From Limosilactobacillus antri DSM 16041 (GTDB lineage Bacteria > Bacillota > Bacilli > Lactobacillales > Lactobacillaceae), in NCBI RefSeq assembly GCF_000160835.1, contig NZ_GG700733.1, forward strand, positions 452,920 to 516,919: DNA of 64,000 nucleotides. Direction: 5' to 3'. A model generated the notes under the pieces. The model did no database searches. It was not told the origin of the DNA and saw nothing but the letters and a program-made list of their open reading frames with translations. The position numbers were made by a program, and so were the translations under genes. The first letter of the stretch is position 1, and every line of letters starts with the position of its first letter. Below, in pieces: positions 44,290 through 55,030 of this stretch.

Positions 44290-45684
44290 CTACTTTTGCT
44301 GGTGAGGATGGAGCGCCTGCTTAAAGGCCTGGTAGTCTTTACGAACCTGGTTGACGTACTGCAACGACCAGTCGGCCAGGCCCTCATCAAGGACTTTCTG
44401 GTGCTTGAGGTAGCCGCGGATGAGCGGTGAAGTGGGGCTTTGGGAATGGGCCATGGCAAGGAGGAGGGCGCAGACCTGGCAGTAGAGCTGGAAGCTGTCC
44501 AGGTCGAGCTTGCTGACGTTGATCGATTCCTTCATGTCGCGGAACTGGCGAACGTAGTAGCTGCGGCCGCCAAACCGGGTGCTAGCCAGGAAGGGGTCGG
44601 AACTCGACTGGAGGACCCGCTGGGCCGTGACGATCCGCCGCCCGGCTCGGATCCCGTTGTGGATTGCTTCCTGCACCTGCAGGCTGAGCAGGTTGTAGCG
44701 GAGGGGAAGGGCCTCCTTGACTTGGAGGACAATGTGGCTCCCGTCCAGCCCGGTCAGCATGATTAGGTAGCAGCGGGTCCCAAAGCTGCCCACCCCGACA
44801 CTGTACCGGATAATATCGGAGATGTGGAAGTTGGCCAAAAAGACCCGGACATCTTCACGGGCGTTTTGCCGGTAAAAGTTATAGCCAGCGACCACCTGCT
44901 GGTAGAGCAGGGGGCCGAGGTGTTTGGCCCGCGGCGGGTTGTCCTTAAAGACGAGCTGGCCATGCTCGTTGGTCGTCCCCATCTTTTGAACGATTTCCTC
45001 GGAATTGCTGTGCTGGCTCTTCTTCATAATTTTTTCAAGCCGGTAGTTCATTTCGGAATTGCCGTCCCCGAGAGCGTTAATGGTATTGACCATGTCGTTA
45101 ATTTCAAAGGAAGAGTAAAAGGTTTCGGACAAAGTCATCCGGTTGGCCCGTTTGATGGCATGGCGGTAAGTCTTGGTCGTTAGTTCAAGCAGCTCCTTGA
45201 GGGCGGTGCGGTCAAAGCCATTTTCCTCGCCTACTAGTTCGGCGCTGACCAAGAGCCGCTTGAGGTCACTTTCCCAGTTGCCAATCCGCGATTCATCAAA
45301 GTCGTTGAGGCCAAAGAGCAGCTGCCGTTCTGGCGAGGCGTAGAAGCCAAAGTTATTGACGTGGGCATCCCCGCTGATGACGATCGGGATATTGCTTTGG
45401 TGCTGCTATTTTAGATCGCGCTCCATTAGTTCCGCGGTACCCCGGAAAAAGGAAAAGGGGCTGGCAATCATTCGTTCGTGGCGCAGGGGCAGCAGCTCGG
45501 GAATCATTTTAGACTCGGTCATCATAATCGCGGCAACTGGGTCCCGTTTAACGGGGACAAAGGTACTCAGGTCATGGCTGCTGGTTTCCTGCTGGAGCTT
45601 GCGGCCGGTCTGCTCCAGCTCCTGCTTGCTCTGGTGGAGTTGGAGCTGCTTTAAGTCAAAGATGTCTAAACTAGGCGTGGTCAT
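44290..45684 (-). pseudogene. DUF2252-family gene interrupted by one in-frame TAG
   Basis: A 464-codon frame, whole except for TAG at 45408-45406 after ELMERDLK. The frame continues without shift through QHQSNIPIVISGDAHVNNFGFY, ASPERQLLFGLNDFDES and on to the normal end. DUF2252 proteins are kinase-fold-like and carry exactly these GDAH-x-x-NFG and DFDE motifs; function is unknown. CAG to TAG would explain the stop. Translation could restart at a TTG at 45252, but that product would lack the GDAH and DFDE motifs. Upstream AAAGGAAG and ATG are intact, suggesting recent loss, or readthrough. Confidence 0.85.
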
Positions 45685-45817
45685 AAGCGGACTTCCTTTC
45701 TGAAATAACGGGGGTTAGTAATTCTCATTTTAGCTTTTCCATTAATTTTGTAAACAATATTTGTCTTGATAATGTTTATCTGCCACAATAAGGGTAACTA
45801 TGGAAAAGGAGCTGGTA

Positions 45818-47371
45818 ATGGTGATTATTGCAGTCGACAATTTGCTTGCCCAACACCTGCACGTCAACACACGGGCACGGTTCAAGGGCCAGCTGGGCAG
45901 TGCACAGAACTGGTCAGTCCGGGTGACGGGTGATTTCATGATTATTATGAATAATCAACTGGCCCTTCCCGTAATCGTGCGCCACCCCCAGCGCTTTAAT
46001 GATTCCCGCTCGTTCATGGCGGCGTTTAAACGCCAGTTTTTGGCATTGCTGGAACTGGCCCCGATTCCCCACGCCAAAATCAGCCTGATTAGGAACGCCC
46101 AGTTTGCCACCGTGAGCTTTGAAAACGGCATTAACCGGGAGGCGGACCGCTACCTCCAGAACTATGCCAACTTATTAAATGACCATAACGGGGTAATTGA
46201 CTGGAGCAAGCAGCCCAGCAACGCTGAACTGGCCCTGCAGCTTGCCGAGGAAACCTGGAAGAAGGATCCAGTATCGGGGGAACGGCTGCCGATTATGGAC
46301 TTCTTTGAAGACTACGCGATGATGAACTTCCACCTGCCGGCGCACCCCAACTTTAATGAACACAACCGGGCCTACCTTTACCGCTCTTCATCTTTAAACG
46401 ACATTATGAACGCGGTGGCCGTTAACCAGCAGTTCTTGACGGACTACCGCCGCTTGCTCGACCGCCACGGCAAAAGTGACCAAATCATTGACCGGGACGT
46501 TGACGTGGCCGCGGACTACTGCTCACTTTGCGAGGCTAACGGGATCTCACCCCTAGATGACCTGGCCCTGCCTTACTACTACCTCCTCCACTATAACGAA
46601 CGGCAGGACGAAAATATTTCCGACACGGCTTTGAAGGGGATTGCCACGGGGCTTCGCGAGTTTGCGCGCTTCATGCGGTCCCAGCACCTGTTTAACGACG
46701 ACGATTTCAGCCAGTTTAACCAGGCGGTGGCCCAGGGCTGGGACGCCCTCCACTCGCAACGGCGGACCTACCGCCTTCGCCAGCTGTTCCGCCGGCTTCA
46801 ATTGCAGTTTGACCGGCAGCAGCAAAACGTCCGGCGGCCCCTGGACATGGCCCGGCAGACCTTCCACGTGCGGGTCGAGCTAGCTGACTACCGGCCGCAA
46901 ATGTGGCGGGAGTTTGAAGTCAGCGGCGATACCCGCCTGGATAAGTTCTGCTTTCAGGTCCTTACCCTCTTTAACGCCCGGGGCAACCACCTCTTTGACC
47001 TCTGGGCCGGGAAGACGGGGTACCAGCTGCCGTTTTTAGACAGCGGCTACGAGGAAACAGCTAGCTTGACGAAGCACTGGCTGGGTGAATTTCAGCCCGG
47101 TGACCAGCTGATCCTTAACTATGACTTTGGCGATTCCTGGAAGTTTACAATCCAGCTCCAGGCAGCGGCGGGGCGGCCCCGCCGTTCGAATGGTGACCGT
47201 GCTACGCTGCTGGCGGGCTTTGGCCGTGGGATCATTGAGGACATCGGTGGGCCCAGCGGCCTGACCCAAGCCGCTAAGGATGACTTGACGGTCAATCAGC
47301 CGCTTGATGTTGCCACGGTTCAGGAAGACTGGGGTCCGGCGATTGCCGCCCTCCAGCGGCACTACGAATAG
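45818..47371 (+). CDS. pRiA4b ORF-3-like protein with extra N-terminal domain
   Basis: A 517-residue protein. Residues of about 350-480 (FHVRVELADYRPQMWREFEV, then YDFGDSW and a GGP motif) form the plasmid pRiA4b ORF-3 domain, found in many bacteria and once linked to transposon passengers. The first 130 residues (MVIIAVDNLLAQHL, then MIIMNNQLALPVIV) resemble DUF6933-type proteins, and a helical middle joins them. The ATG at 45818 follows AAAGGAG. Function unknown. The intact domain is near a convergent-divergent cluster without mobile genes. Confidence 0.7.
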   Translation: MVIIAVDNLLAQHLHVNTRARFKGQLGSAQNWSVRVTGDFMIIMNNQLALPVIVRHPQRFNDSRSFMAAFKRQFLALLELAPIPHAKISLIRNAQFATVSFENGINREADRYLQNYANLLNDHNGVIDWSKQPSNAELALQLAEETWKKDPVSGERLPIMDFFEDYAMMNFHLPAHPNFNEHNRAYLYRSSSLNDIMNAVAVNQQFLTDYRRLLDRHGKSDQIIDRDVDVAADYCSLCEANGISPLDDLALPYYYLLHYNERQDENISDTALKGIATGLREFARFMRSQHLFNDDDFSQFNQAVAQGWDALHSQRRTYRLRQLFRRLQLQFDRQQQNVRRPLDMARQTFHVRVELADYRPQMWREFEVSGDTRLDKFCFQVLTLFNARGNHLFDLWAGKTGYQLPFLDSGYEETASLTKHWLGEFQPGDQLILNYDFGDSWKFTIQLQAAAGRPRRSNGDRATLLAGFGRGIIEDIGGPSGLTQAAKDDLTVNQPLDVATVQEDWGPAIAALQRHYE

Positions 47372-47437
47372 GGGCTTAACACAGCCGGCCAGTGGGGTAC
47401 AATGAGGTTAACTTGGTTATGAAAGAGAGCGTTAACG

Positions 47438-48484
47438 ATGACAGAACAAAACGAAACGATTCCGGAAACGATGCGGGCGTGGGCCGTGACAACACCCGGT
47501 CCGCTCAATGGTGATCCCGCCCCGCTTAAACTGGTGGAAAAACCGGTCCCAACGCCTGGCCGCGGGGAAGTGCTGGTTAAGGTCTTAACCTGCGGGGTTT
47601 GCCATACTGACTTGCACGTCACGGAGGGGGACCTGCCGGTTCACCGGGAGCACGTTACCCCGGGGCACGAAATTGTCGGCCGGGTGGTTGCCCAGGGGCC
47701 GGAAACGCAGCGGTTTGCCCTGGGTGATCGAATCGGGATTCCCTGGTTCCGACACGCCTGCGGGGTCTGCAAGTTTTGCCGGTCCGGCCATGAGAACTTG
47801 TGCCCGCACTCCGTTTACACGGGCTGGGACCACGATGGCGGTTATGCCGAGTACGTTACCGTTCCGGAGGGTTTTGCCTACCGGATTCCCGAACGGTTTG
47901 ATTCCTTAACCGCAGCACCGTTACTGTGTGCGGGGATCATCGGTTACCGGGCCTTTGAACGGGCGAACGTTCCTGCCGGCGGCCGGCTAGGCCTGTATGG
48001 CTTTGGCGGGTCGGCCCACATTACCGCCCAGATTGCCCTGGCCCAGGGAATCGAAGTTCATGTTTTCACCCGGGGTCGGGATGCCCAGCAGTTTGCCCTG
48101 GAGCTGGGCTGTGCATCGGCGCAGGGGGCCTATGATCCGTCACCAGTCCCGCTGGATTCGTCAATCATGTTTGCCCCGGTCGGTGACATGGTTCTGCCGG
48201 CGCTGGCGAGTCTCGTTCCCGGCGGTACCTTGGCGTTGGCGGGAATTCATATGTCGGACGTCCCGACGATGAATTACCAGGACTACCTCTTCCACGAAAA
48301 GACCCTGACCAGTGTGGAAAGCAACACGCGGCGTGACGGGGAAGAATTTCTGACCCTGGCGGACCGCTTGGATATTGAACCGGCCTTGACGGAATACCCG
48401 TTTGAACGGGCGGACCAGGCGCTCAGACACGTTAAAGGAGGCAACATCAAGGGGGCCTGTGTATTGCGGGTTAGCCGCGACTAA
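47438..48484 (+). CDS. zinc-dependent alcohol dehydrogenase
   Basis: A 348-residue medium-chain dehydrogenase. Catalytic zinc: [10 protein letters not shown] and PGHEIVG; structural zinc: [15 protein letters not shown]; cofactor loop [11 protein letters not shown]. It resembles the 'zinc-binding alcohol dehydrogenase family' of AdhA/YjgB-like enzymes that reduce aldehydes with NAD(P)H. Full length. Start after AAAGAGAG. The cyclophilin gene follows after about 45 bases. Confidence 0.9.
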   Translation: MTEQNETIPETMRAWAVTTPGPLNGDPAPLKLVEKPVPTPGRGEVLVKVLTCGVCHTDLHVTEGDLPVHREHVTPGHEIVGRVVAQGPETQRFALGDRIGIPWFRHACGVCKFCRSGHENLCPHSVYTGWDHDGGYAEYVTVPEGFAYRIPERFDSLTAAPLLCAGIIGYRAFERANVPAGGRLGLYGFGGSAHITAQIALAQGIEVHVFTRGRDAQQFALELGCASAQGAYDPSPVPLDSSIMFAPVGDMVLPALASLVPGGTLALAGIHMSDVPTMNYQDYLFHEKTLTSVESNTRRDGEEFLTLADRLDIEPALTEYPFERADQALRHVKGGNIKGACVLRVSRD

Positions 48485-48531
48485 GGATCCGTTAAGGCAA
48501 TGACTATTAAACAGAGAAATGAGGAATGAAA

Positions 48532-49119
48532 ATGGATTATCCACAACTTGATTTAGCGAAGGCGGAAGGCCCCAAGGCAACGATTAAGACTAGCTTAGGG
48601 GACGTTAAGGTCCAGCTCTTTGCCAAATTAGCACCGAAGACGGTCAAAAATTTCGTTGAACTAGCGAAAAAGGGCTACTACAACGGGGTGCTCTTCCACC
48701 GGGTGATCCCCGACTTTATGATCCAGGGTGGTGACCCTACCGGGACCGGCCGCGGCGGCGAGAGTATTTACGGTAAGGCCTTTGAGGATGAATTTAGCGA
48801 CCAGCTCTTTAACTTCAACGGGGCCCTGTCGATGGCCAATGCCGGTCCGAATACGAACGGCAGCCAGTTCTTTATCGTGTCCGCAAGCCGGGTTCCAGCG
48901 AATATGCTGGAGCAGATGAAGCTGGTCGGCTACCCGCAAGAGATCATTGACCACTACAAGGAAACCGGCGGGACACCGTGGCTGGACCACCGGCACACCG
49001 TCTTTGGCCAGGTGATTTCCGGGATGGAGATTGTTGAAAAGATCAGCAAGGTCGACCGGGACGGCATGGATAAGCCAAAGGAAGACGTTGTGATGAACAA
49101 AGTTACAATTGAAGAATGA
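48532..49119 (+). CDS. cyclophilin-type peptidyl-prolyl isomerase
   Basis: A 195-residue cytoplasmic cyclophilin. Active-site motifs [38 protein letters not shown] and [15 protein letters not shown] are complete. It catalyses cis-trans isomerisation of prolyl bonds. ATG at 48532 is seven bases from GAGG; another ATG two codons earlier is too close to it. No signal peptide. Confidence 0.95.
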   Translation: MDYPQLDLAKAEGPKATIKTSLGDVKVQLFAKLAPKTVKNFVELAKKGYYNGVLFHRVIPDFMIQGGDPTGTGRGGESIYGKAFEDEFSDQLFNFNGALSMANAGPNTNGSQFFIVSASRVPANMLEQMKLVGYPQEIIDHYKETGGTPWLDHRHTVFGQVISGMEIVEKISKVDRDGMDKPKEDVVMNKVTIEE

Positions 49120-49123
49120 TTAG

Positions 49124-49164
49124 AACACCCCCAAATGCTTCTTGTCGGCATTTGGGGGTGTTTT
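49124..49164. terminator. bidirectional terminator
   Basis: AACACCCCCAAATGC pairs with GCATTTGGGGGTGTT, then TTTT; between cyclophilin and mleR. Confidence 0.9.
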
Positions 49165-49168
49165 CAGA

Positions 49169-50050
49169 TTAGTTTGCCTGCCTAGTTAACAATTGCCAGA
49201 GTTTCTGCTGGTCAGCGGAGAGGACCGCCGTTTCCCGGGTGGCGAGCGAAAGGCGGAAGGTGGGCTGCTCATCATCGGTGATGCTGAGGGCCGCAAGGTC
49301 GTCAGTCGGGGTGATCGCCAGCTGGGTCAGAAACGAGATTCCCAGGTTTTCCGCCACCATTGCCTTGATGACGTGGATGTCGGGCGTCCGGAAGAGAACC
49401 CGTGGCCGGAAGTGGGCATTATGGCACATCTGCTTGAAGGCTTGCTCGTGGAAAAACTCGCTTCCCGGGACGATGAAGTTTTCATCCTTAAGGTCGGCGA
49501 AACGCACTTGCCGCTGCTTAGCTAAGGGGTGGTTTTTGCCGACGATAACCTTAAAGGGGTAGCGGGCAAATTCCTGGGTATGCAGGCGGTCCTGACGGAG
49601 GGCCGTCAGCGAACCGAGCAGGGCGATGTCGAGCTGGCCCTGCTTCAGCATCCGGAGCAGCTCCTTGGAGCCGTGTTCGTAGGTGTCGAGGCGGGACATT
49701 AATTTGGCCCGCATCAGGGTCGGGGTCAGTGGCGGAAAGTAGTAGTTACCGATGATCGGCGGCAGGCCGAAGCGGATCCGGGTCGACTGGGTGCGGGCAA
49801 TTTCTTCGCGGGCTACCCGTAATTCATTTAAGATGACCGTGACGTGGTTGGCGAATTGCTGGCCCGCAGGCGTGATGTGCAGCTGCTTATGAACGTGGTC
49901 ACGGATAAAGAAGGCACTGCCAAAGGACTTTTCTAACCGCTGGATGGCCATTGTGATGGTCGGCTTGCTAACTTGGAAGTGGCTGGCCACCTGAGAAAAA
50001 TTTTGGTATTCGACCAATTTTTGGTAGTATTCAAGATCCTTGATTTTCAT
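49169..50050 (-). CDS. mleR: LysR-family regulator, probable MleR
   Basis: A 293-residue LysR-type protein: N-terminal helix-turn-helix (FSQVASHFQVSKPTITMAIQRLE) and a periplasmic-binding-like sensor domain. It diverges from the malolactic enzyme gene, the arrangement of mleR in lactic acid bacteria, where it senses L-malate. The shared 149-base intergenic region contains the dyad ATCAACTTTATTGAT. Confidence 0.88.
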   Translation of the reverse strand: MKIKDLEYYQKLVEYQNFSQVASHFQVSKPTITMAIQRLEKSFGSAFFIRDHVHKQLHITPAGQQFANHVTVILNELRVAREEIARTQSTRIRFGLPPIIGNYYFPPLTPTLMRAKLMSRLDTYEHGSKELLRMLKQGQLDIALLGSLTALRQDRLHTQEFARYPFKVIVGKNHPLAKQRQVRFADLKDENFIVPGSEFFHEQAFKQMCHNAHFRPRVLFRTPDIHVIKAMVAENLGISFLTQLAITPTDDLAALSITDDEQPTFRLSLATRETAVLSADQQKLWQLLTRQAN

Positions 50051-50088
50051 TTATAAATCCCCCTAGATCAGTAATCGAAGCCTGGTAT

Positions 50089-50103
50089 ATCAACTTTATT
50101 GAT
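50089..50103. promoter_or_regulatory. candidate LysR (MleR) box
   Basis: ATCAA-CTTTA-TTGAT is a dyad that includes the T-N11-A pattern of LysR regulators, placed between the divergent mleR and malolactic enzyme genes. Confidence 0.6.
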
Positions 50104-50199
50104 AGTATAGCACAAGTTTGACTATCCATTATCCGTCCGCTTAAGATGGGGACAATTGATTGCAAGGACGAAGGATGAAAGAGGGAAAGTGACGTAACT

Positions 50200-51825
50200 A
50201 TGCGCAAGGGAATGCAAATCTTAAATGACCCGTTTAAAAATAAGGGGACGGCGTTTACGATGGCGGAACGCCGGGAACTGGGCCTTCTGGGGCTCCTACC
50301 GACCCACGTGCGGACGATTGAAGAGCAGGCGGCGGAAACCTACGCCCTGTACCAGTCCAAAACGGCGGGAATTGAAAAGCGCCACCTGCTGATGGAAATT
50401 TTCAATACTAACCGAACCCTGTTCTTCTACCTGATGAAGCAGCACATTACTGAATTCATGCCCGTGGTTTACGACCCGGTAATTGCTGAATCTATCGAAC
50501 AGTATGATGAACGCTACCTGCGGCCCCAGGATGCCGCCTACCTGGACGTCAACCATCCCGAGGACATCGAAGAGGAGCTGCGTGCCGCTGCGGACGGCCG
50601 CGACATTCGGCTGATCGTGGTTACCGACGCGGAGGGGATCCTGGGCATCGGCGACTGGGGAGTCAACGGGGTCGACATCTCGGTCGGCAAGCTGATGGTC
50701 TACACCGCTGCCGCTGGAATTGACCCGGCCCAGGTCCTGCCGGTATCGATTGATGCCGGGACTGACAACCAGCAGCTGCTAGATGACCCGAACTACCTGG
50801 GCAACCGTCAGCACCGGATTCACGGCGAGCGGTACTTTGCCTTTATCGACCGCTTCGTTGACCGGGTAGAAGCCCTCTTTCCAAAGAGCCTGCTCCACTT
50901 TGAGGACTTTGGCCGGGGGACCGCCGCCAAAATCTTGGATAAGTACCAGGAGCGGATTTTGACCTTTAATGATGATATTCAGGGAACCGGCATCATCGCC
51001 CTCGCAGGGGTCCTGGGCGCCATGAACATCTCTAAGGAAAAACTGACCGACCAGACCTTCTTGACCTTTGGCGCTGGTACTGCCGGCATGGGAATTGCCA
51101 AGATGCTGTATGAGGAGCTGGTCCGGCAGGGGATGGACCCTGCTGAAGCCAAGCGGCGCTTTTACCTGGTTGATAAACAGGGACTGCTCTTTGAAGACAC
51201 CCCGGGCCTGACCCCGAAGCAGCAGCCCTTTACTCGGCGCCGGGCCGAATTTGCGAATGCGGGCCAGCTGACCGACCTGCTTTCGGTGGTCAAGGCGGTC
51301 CACCCGACGGTCATGATCGGAACTTCAACCCAGCCAGGGGCCTTTACTGAGGAGGTCGTCCGCGAGCTGGCGGCCCACGCCAAGCGTCCGGTGATTTTCC
51401 CGCTGTCGAACCCGACTAAGCTGGCCGAGGCCAAGGCCGCCGACCTCCTAAAGTGGACTGACGGCCGGGCCCTGGTTGCGACCGGGATCCCCGCGGGAAC
51501 TGTTAACTACGGGGACGTTGACTACCAAATCGGTCAGGCCAATAACGCCCTGATTTACCCGGGCGTCGGTTTCGGGGCCCTGGCCGCCCAGGCTAAGGTG
51601 CTGAATGACGAGATGATTGCCGCGGCGGCCCATGCCTTAAGCGGCATTGTTGACCCTGACCAGCCGGGCGCCGCGGTGCTGCCACCGGTGGAGAAGCTGG
51701 CGGACTTCTCCAAGCGGGTCGCGATAACGGTTGCCCAGTCCGCAATCGACCAGGGGTTAGCTGGCAAAGGAATTACTGATGCCCAGCAGGCCGTGGAGCA
51801 AATGACCTGGGAAGCTAAGTATTAA
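50200..51825 (+). CDS. mleS: malolactic enzyme
   Basis: A 541-residue malic-enzyme-family protein converting L-malate to L-lactate and CO2 with tightly used NAD. Motifs: [57 protein letters not shown] and the nucleotide loop FGAGTAGMG. Length matches MleS/MleA rather than the shorter malic enzyme at 58.8 kb. Note that no malate permease follows directly. Malolactic conversion supports proton motive force and deacidification. Confidence 0.93.
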   Translation: MRKGMQILNDPFKNKGTAFTMAERRELGLLGLLPTHVRTIEEQAAETYALYQSKTAGIEKRHLLMEIFNTNRTLFFYLMKQHITEFMPVVYDPVIAESIEQYDERYLRPQDAAYLDVNHPEDIEEELRAAADGRDIRLIVVTDAEGILGIGDWGVNGVDISVGKLMVYTAAAGIDPAQVLPVSIDAGTDNQQLLDDPNYLGNRQHRIHGERYFAFIDRFVDRVEALFPKSLLHFEDFGRGTAAKILDKYQERILTFNDDIQGTGIIALAGVLGAMNISKEKLTDQTFLTFGAGTAGMGIAKMLYEELVRQGMDPAEAKRRFYLVDKQGLLFEDTPGLTPKQQPFTRRRAEFANAGQLTDLLSVVKAVHPTVMIGTSTQPGAFTEEVVRELAAHAKRPVIFPLSNPTKLAEAKAADLLKWTDGRALVATGIPAGTVNYGDVDYQIGQANNALIYPGVGFGALAAQAKVLNDEMIAAAAHALSGIVDPDQPGAAVLPPVEKLADFSKRVAITVAQSAIDQGLAGKGITDAQQAVEQMTWEAKY

Positions 51826-52140
51826 AATGGCCGTCATGGTAATGAGCACTTACCGGTTAATTTGTTGATTTAGCTTGTGAAAGTGAACTTAAACAATTAA
51901 AATGCCGTAACAACTTTTTGGAGTTTAGCGGCATTTTTTTGTTTTAAATGGCTTGTGAAAAAATCACGGTGCCTAAATGAAAAGGCTATCATAACGGTAA
52001 TTACGCTTAATTCTATAAGTGAATTTTATTAAATGTTAGAGGTTTGACTATTGCAACGGCGATGAGTTAGGATAGTTGCGTAATGATGTGTAAATTTTCA
52101 CAAGTTGTTATTGTGTGATAATCCATTGGAGGTTTTTATT
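51826..52140 (+). other. intergenic region between mleS and fumC
   Basis: Contains a terminator at 51901-51940 (AATGCCG/CGGCATT then T-run) and a promoter TTGACT (52044-52049), 18 bases, TAGGAT (52068-52073). TTCACAA and TTGTGTGA halves flank 52095-52118, and TTGTGAAAAAATCACGG is at 51953-51969. These recall redox regulator sites but do not fit the Rex spacing. Confidence 0.55.
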
Positions 52141-53529
52141 ATGTCTGATTACCGAACAGAAGAAGATACTTTAGGCCCAGTTAAAATCCCCGCAAGTGCG
52201 TTATGGGGACCGCAAACGGAACGGAGCCGGAACAACTTCCCAACTGGTCAGTATATGCCACTGGCAATCATTCGTGCTTTACTGAACATTAAGAAGGCCG
52301 CGGCCCAGGCGAACATGGAAACCAACGCAATCTCTGCCGACAAGGGGAACCTGATTGTGCAGGCAATTGATGAACTGCTCGCGTTGAGCGACGAAGATTT
52401 GCGCAAGGACTTCCCATTAAAGGTTTACCAAACCGGTTCCGGGACGCAAACCAACATGAACACCAACGAAGTCGTAGCCCACAAGGCGCACGAAATCAAC
52501 TCGGACATCGAAATCCTGCCAAACGACGATGTCAACAAGGGCCAGAGTTCCAACGATACCTTCCCAACCGCAATGAACGTGGTGGCCTTGGAAGCCCTGG
52601 ACAACTTAAAGCCCGCCGTTCAACACCTGATCGACGAGTTAAAGCTGAAGCAGGACAAGTACTGGAAGACGGTTAAGGTTGGCCGGACCCACCTGCAGGA
52701 TGCCGTCCCGTTGACGTTCGGTCAGGAAGTGTCCGGTTACGTAGCCGCTCTGGAACACGACTTGGACTACATCAAGACCTTGGAACCAACCCTGAACGAA
52801 CTGGCCATCGGGGGAACCGCCGTTGGTACCGGCCTGAACGCCGCCGAAGGGATGCCGGAAAAGATCGCCGAAAAGCTGTCCGAAGTTTACGGCTTGAAGC
52901 TGACCGCCAAGAGCAACAAGTTCTACGGCCTGGCTAACCACTCCGGCTTGGACGTGGTTCACGGCGCCTTGAAGACCTTGGCCGCGGATATGTTCAAGAT
53001 TGCCCAGGATATCCGCTTCCTGGCTTCTGGCCCGCGGGCCGGCTACGGTGAATTAAACATTCCGGCTAACGAACCGGGTTCATCGATCATGCCGGGGAAG
53101 GTTAACCCAACCCAGGCGGAAGCCGTTACGATGGCCGCTATCCGGGTCTTCGGTAACGACACCGTGGTTACGATGGCCTCATCCCAGGGTAACTTTGAAA
53201 TGAACGTCTACAAGCCGGTCTTGATCGATGCCTTCCTGGAATCTGCTGACCTGCTGGCCGGAACCATCACCGGCTTCGCCGACCGTTGCGTTGCTGGTCT
53301 GACCGTCAACGAACAACGGATGGCCGAACTGGTTGACAACTCCCTAATGACAGTTACCGCACTGTCACCACACATTGGCTACCACGACAGCGCCAAGATT
53401 GCCCAAGCCGCTGACAAGGCGGGCAGCACACTGAAGGAAGCAGCCCTGAAGTCCGGCAAGGTGACTGAAGAACAGTACGATGAGTGGATGGATATGCTGA
53501 AGATGACTAACGTTGATCGTGAAGACTAA
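52141..53529 (+). CDS. fumC: class II fumarate hydratase
   Basis: A 462-residue fumarase that hydrates fumarate or, in the likely direction here, dehydrates malate. The superfamily signature GSSIMPGKVNP, TGSGTQTNMNTNEV and GRTHLQDAVPLTFGQE are complete. The ATG at 52141 follows TTGGAGG; the frame upstream is not used. First gene of an operon with fumarate reductase, malate dehydrogenase and a dicarboxylate antiporter. Confidence 0.95.
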   Translation: MSDYRTEEDTLGPVKIPASALWGPQTERSRNNFPTGQYMPLAIIRALLNIKKAAAQANMETNAISADKGNLIVQAIDELLALSDEDLRKDFPLKVYQTGSGTQTNMNTNEVVAHKAHEINSDIEILPNDDVNKGQSSNDTFPTAMNVVALEALDNLKPAVQHLIDELKLKQDKYWKTVKVGRTHLQDAVPLTFGQEVSGYVAALEHDLDYIKTLEPTLNELAIGGTAVGTGLNAAEGMPEKIAEKLSEVYGLKLTAKSNKFYGLANHSGLDVVHGALKTLAADMFKIAQDIRFLASGPRAGYGELNIPANEPGSSIMPGKVNPTQAEAVTMAAIRVFGNDTVVTMASSQGNFEMNVYKPVLIDAFLESADLLAGTITGFADRCVAGLTVNEQRMAELVDNSLMTVTALSPHIGYHDSAKIAQAADKAGSTLKEAALKSGKVTEEQYDEWMDMLKMTNVDRED

Positions 53530-53551
53530 TTAAAAAGGAGATCAATTAATA

Positions 53552-54946
53552 ATGGCAGAAAAATTTCAACCATTATCAGTTAGCAAGCTGGATGACAGCT
53601 ATGATGCCGTGATTATCGGCTCTGGCGGAACCGGCCTGGCCGCCGCCATTCAGGCCCACGAGCTGGGCCTGAAGGTGGCCGTGCTGGAAAAGGAAGAAGA
53701 ACTGGGTGGGAACACCAACCGGGCCTCTTCCGGGATGAACGCCGCCGAAACCAACGTCCAGCTGCACCACGGGGTGATCGACAATGTCGGTGATTTCTAC
53801 CGTGAAACCTACAAGGATGGTGGCCGGCTCAACGATAAGGACATGCTGGGCTACTTCGTCTACCATACCGCGCCAGCAATTGACTGGCTGGCCGACCACG
53901 ACATCAAGCTCGACGACATCACCGTTACCGGGGGGATGTCCAAGAAGCGGACCCACCGGCCGGCAAGCATGGCCCCAATTGGCGGCTTCCTGGTCAACAG
54001 CCTGCTTGAAGTGGTGGCGAAGGAAAACATTCCGGTCTTTAACCGGACCAAGGTTATCAAGCTTTTGCAGACTGATGATGGCCGGGTTAACGGGGTTGAG
54101 GTTAAATCCGGCGACCTTACTAAGCGGGTTAATGCTAAGGCGGTAATCCTAGCAACTGGTGGTTTCGGTGCTTCTAAGGAGTACATTGAGCGCTTCCGTC
54201 CTGACCTCAAGGATTACAAGACGACTAACCAGCCGGGAGCAACCGGGGATGGTCTGAAGTTAGCTGAAAACGTCGGTGCCGAGCTGATGCAGATGAACCT
54301 GGTTCAGGTCCACCCAACTGTCCAGCAGGACAACCCCCATGTTTACCTGATTGGGGAAGCCGTTCGGGGTGAAGGAGCCATCCTGGTTAACGCTGACGGG
54401 CAGCGGTTCGTGAATGAGCTGAACACCCGGAAGATCGTTTCCAACGCTATCACTGCTTTACCAGAACACAGTGCTTATCTGATTTTTGATCAGGGCATTC
54501 GTGACCGTGCTAAGGCCATTGAGTTCTACGACAAGGTGGGCTTAGTTGTTCATGGTGATACGATTGAAGACTTGGTAGGCAAACTGAAGATGGATCCAGC
54601 AACCTTGAAACAGACAGTTACGACTTGGAACCAAGCCGTAGAAAATCACGATGATACCGAGTTCCACCGGACAACCGGGATGGACCGGGGAATCACTAAG
54701 CCAGGCTTCTTCGCTATCCACATTGCTCCGGCTATCCACTACACGATGGGCGGAATCCACATCACACCGAAGACTCAGGTGCTGGACGGCAACGGTGACA
54801 TCATTAAGGGTCTCTTTGCTGCAGGTGAAGTTGCTGGTGGCCTGCACGGGAACAACCGGGTCGGTGGCAATTCGATCGCCGAAACGATTGTCTTTGGCCG
54901 GCAGGCCGGCCAGCAGGTGACCTTGTACGCCCGCGGCCTCAAGTAG
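53552..54946 (+). CDS. soluble flavin fumarate reductase subunit
   Basis: A 464-residue FAD enzyme of the fumarate reductase/succinate dehydrogenase flavoprotein family. FAD motifs: IIGSGGTGLAAAIQAHELG, GGNTNRASSGMNA and the closing GLFAAGEVAGGLHGNNRVGGNS. The substrate-site segments VHPT and RGEGAILVNADG are present. There is no FMN-binding or haem domain, so electrons must come from another flavin donor. AAAGGAG precedes the ATG. It follows fumC by 22 bases and makes succinate from fumarate. Confidence 0.9.
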   Translation: MAEKFQPLSVSKLDDSYDAVIIGSGGTGLAAAIQAHELGLKVAVLEKEEELGGNTNRASSGMNAAETNVQLHHGVIDNVGDFYRETYKDGGRLNDKDMLGYFVYHTAPAIDWLADHDIKLDDITVTGGMSKKRTHRPASMAPIGGFLVNSLLEVVAKENIPVFNRTKVIKLLQTDDGRVNGVEVKSGDLTKRVNAKAVILATGGFGASKEYIERFRPDLKDYKTTNQPGATGDGLKLAENVGAELMQMNLVQVHPTVQQDNPHVYLIGEAVRGEGAILVNADGQRFVNELNTRKIVSNAITALPEHSAYLIFDQGIRDRAKAIEFYDKVGLVVHGDTIEDLVGKLKMDPATLKQTVTTWNQAVENHDDTEFHRTTGMDRGITKPGFFAIHIAPAIHYTMGGIHITPKTQVLDGNGDIIKGLFAAGEVAGGLHGNNRVGGNSIAETIVFGRQAGQQVTLYARGLK

Positions 54947-55030
54947 GCGTTTAAATTAACATTTGACTGGCATCGGTAACGGTGCCGGTGGCAAGCAATT
55001 ATTTTAACCTTATTCAGGGAGGAATTTGAT

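Noticed and set aside
51953..51969. Rex redox-regulator site before fumC
   Set aside because: TTGTGA and TCACGG are one base too close and the second half is imperfect; left as a note only.
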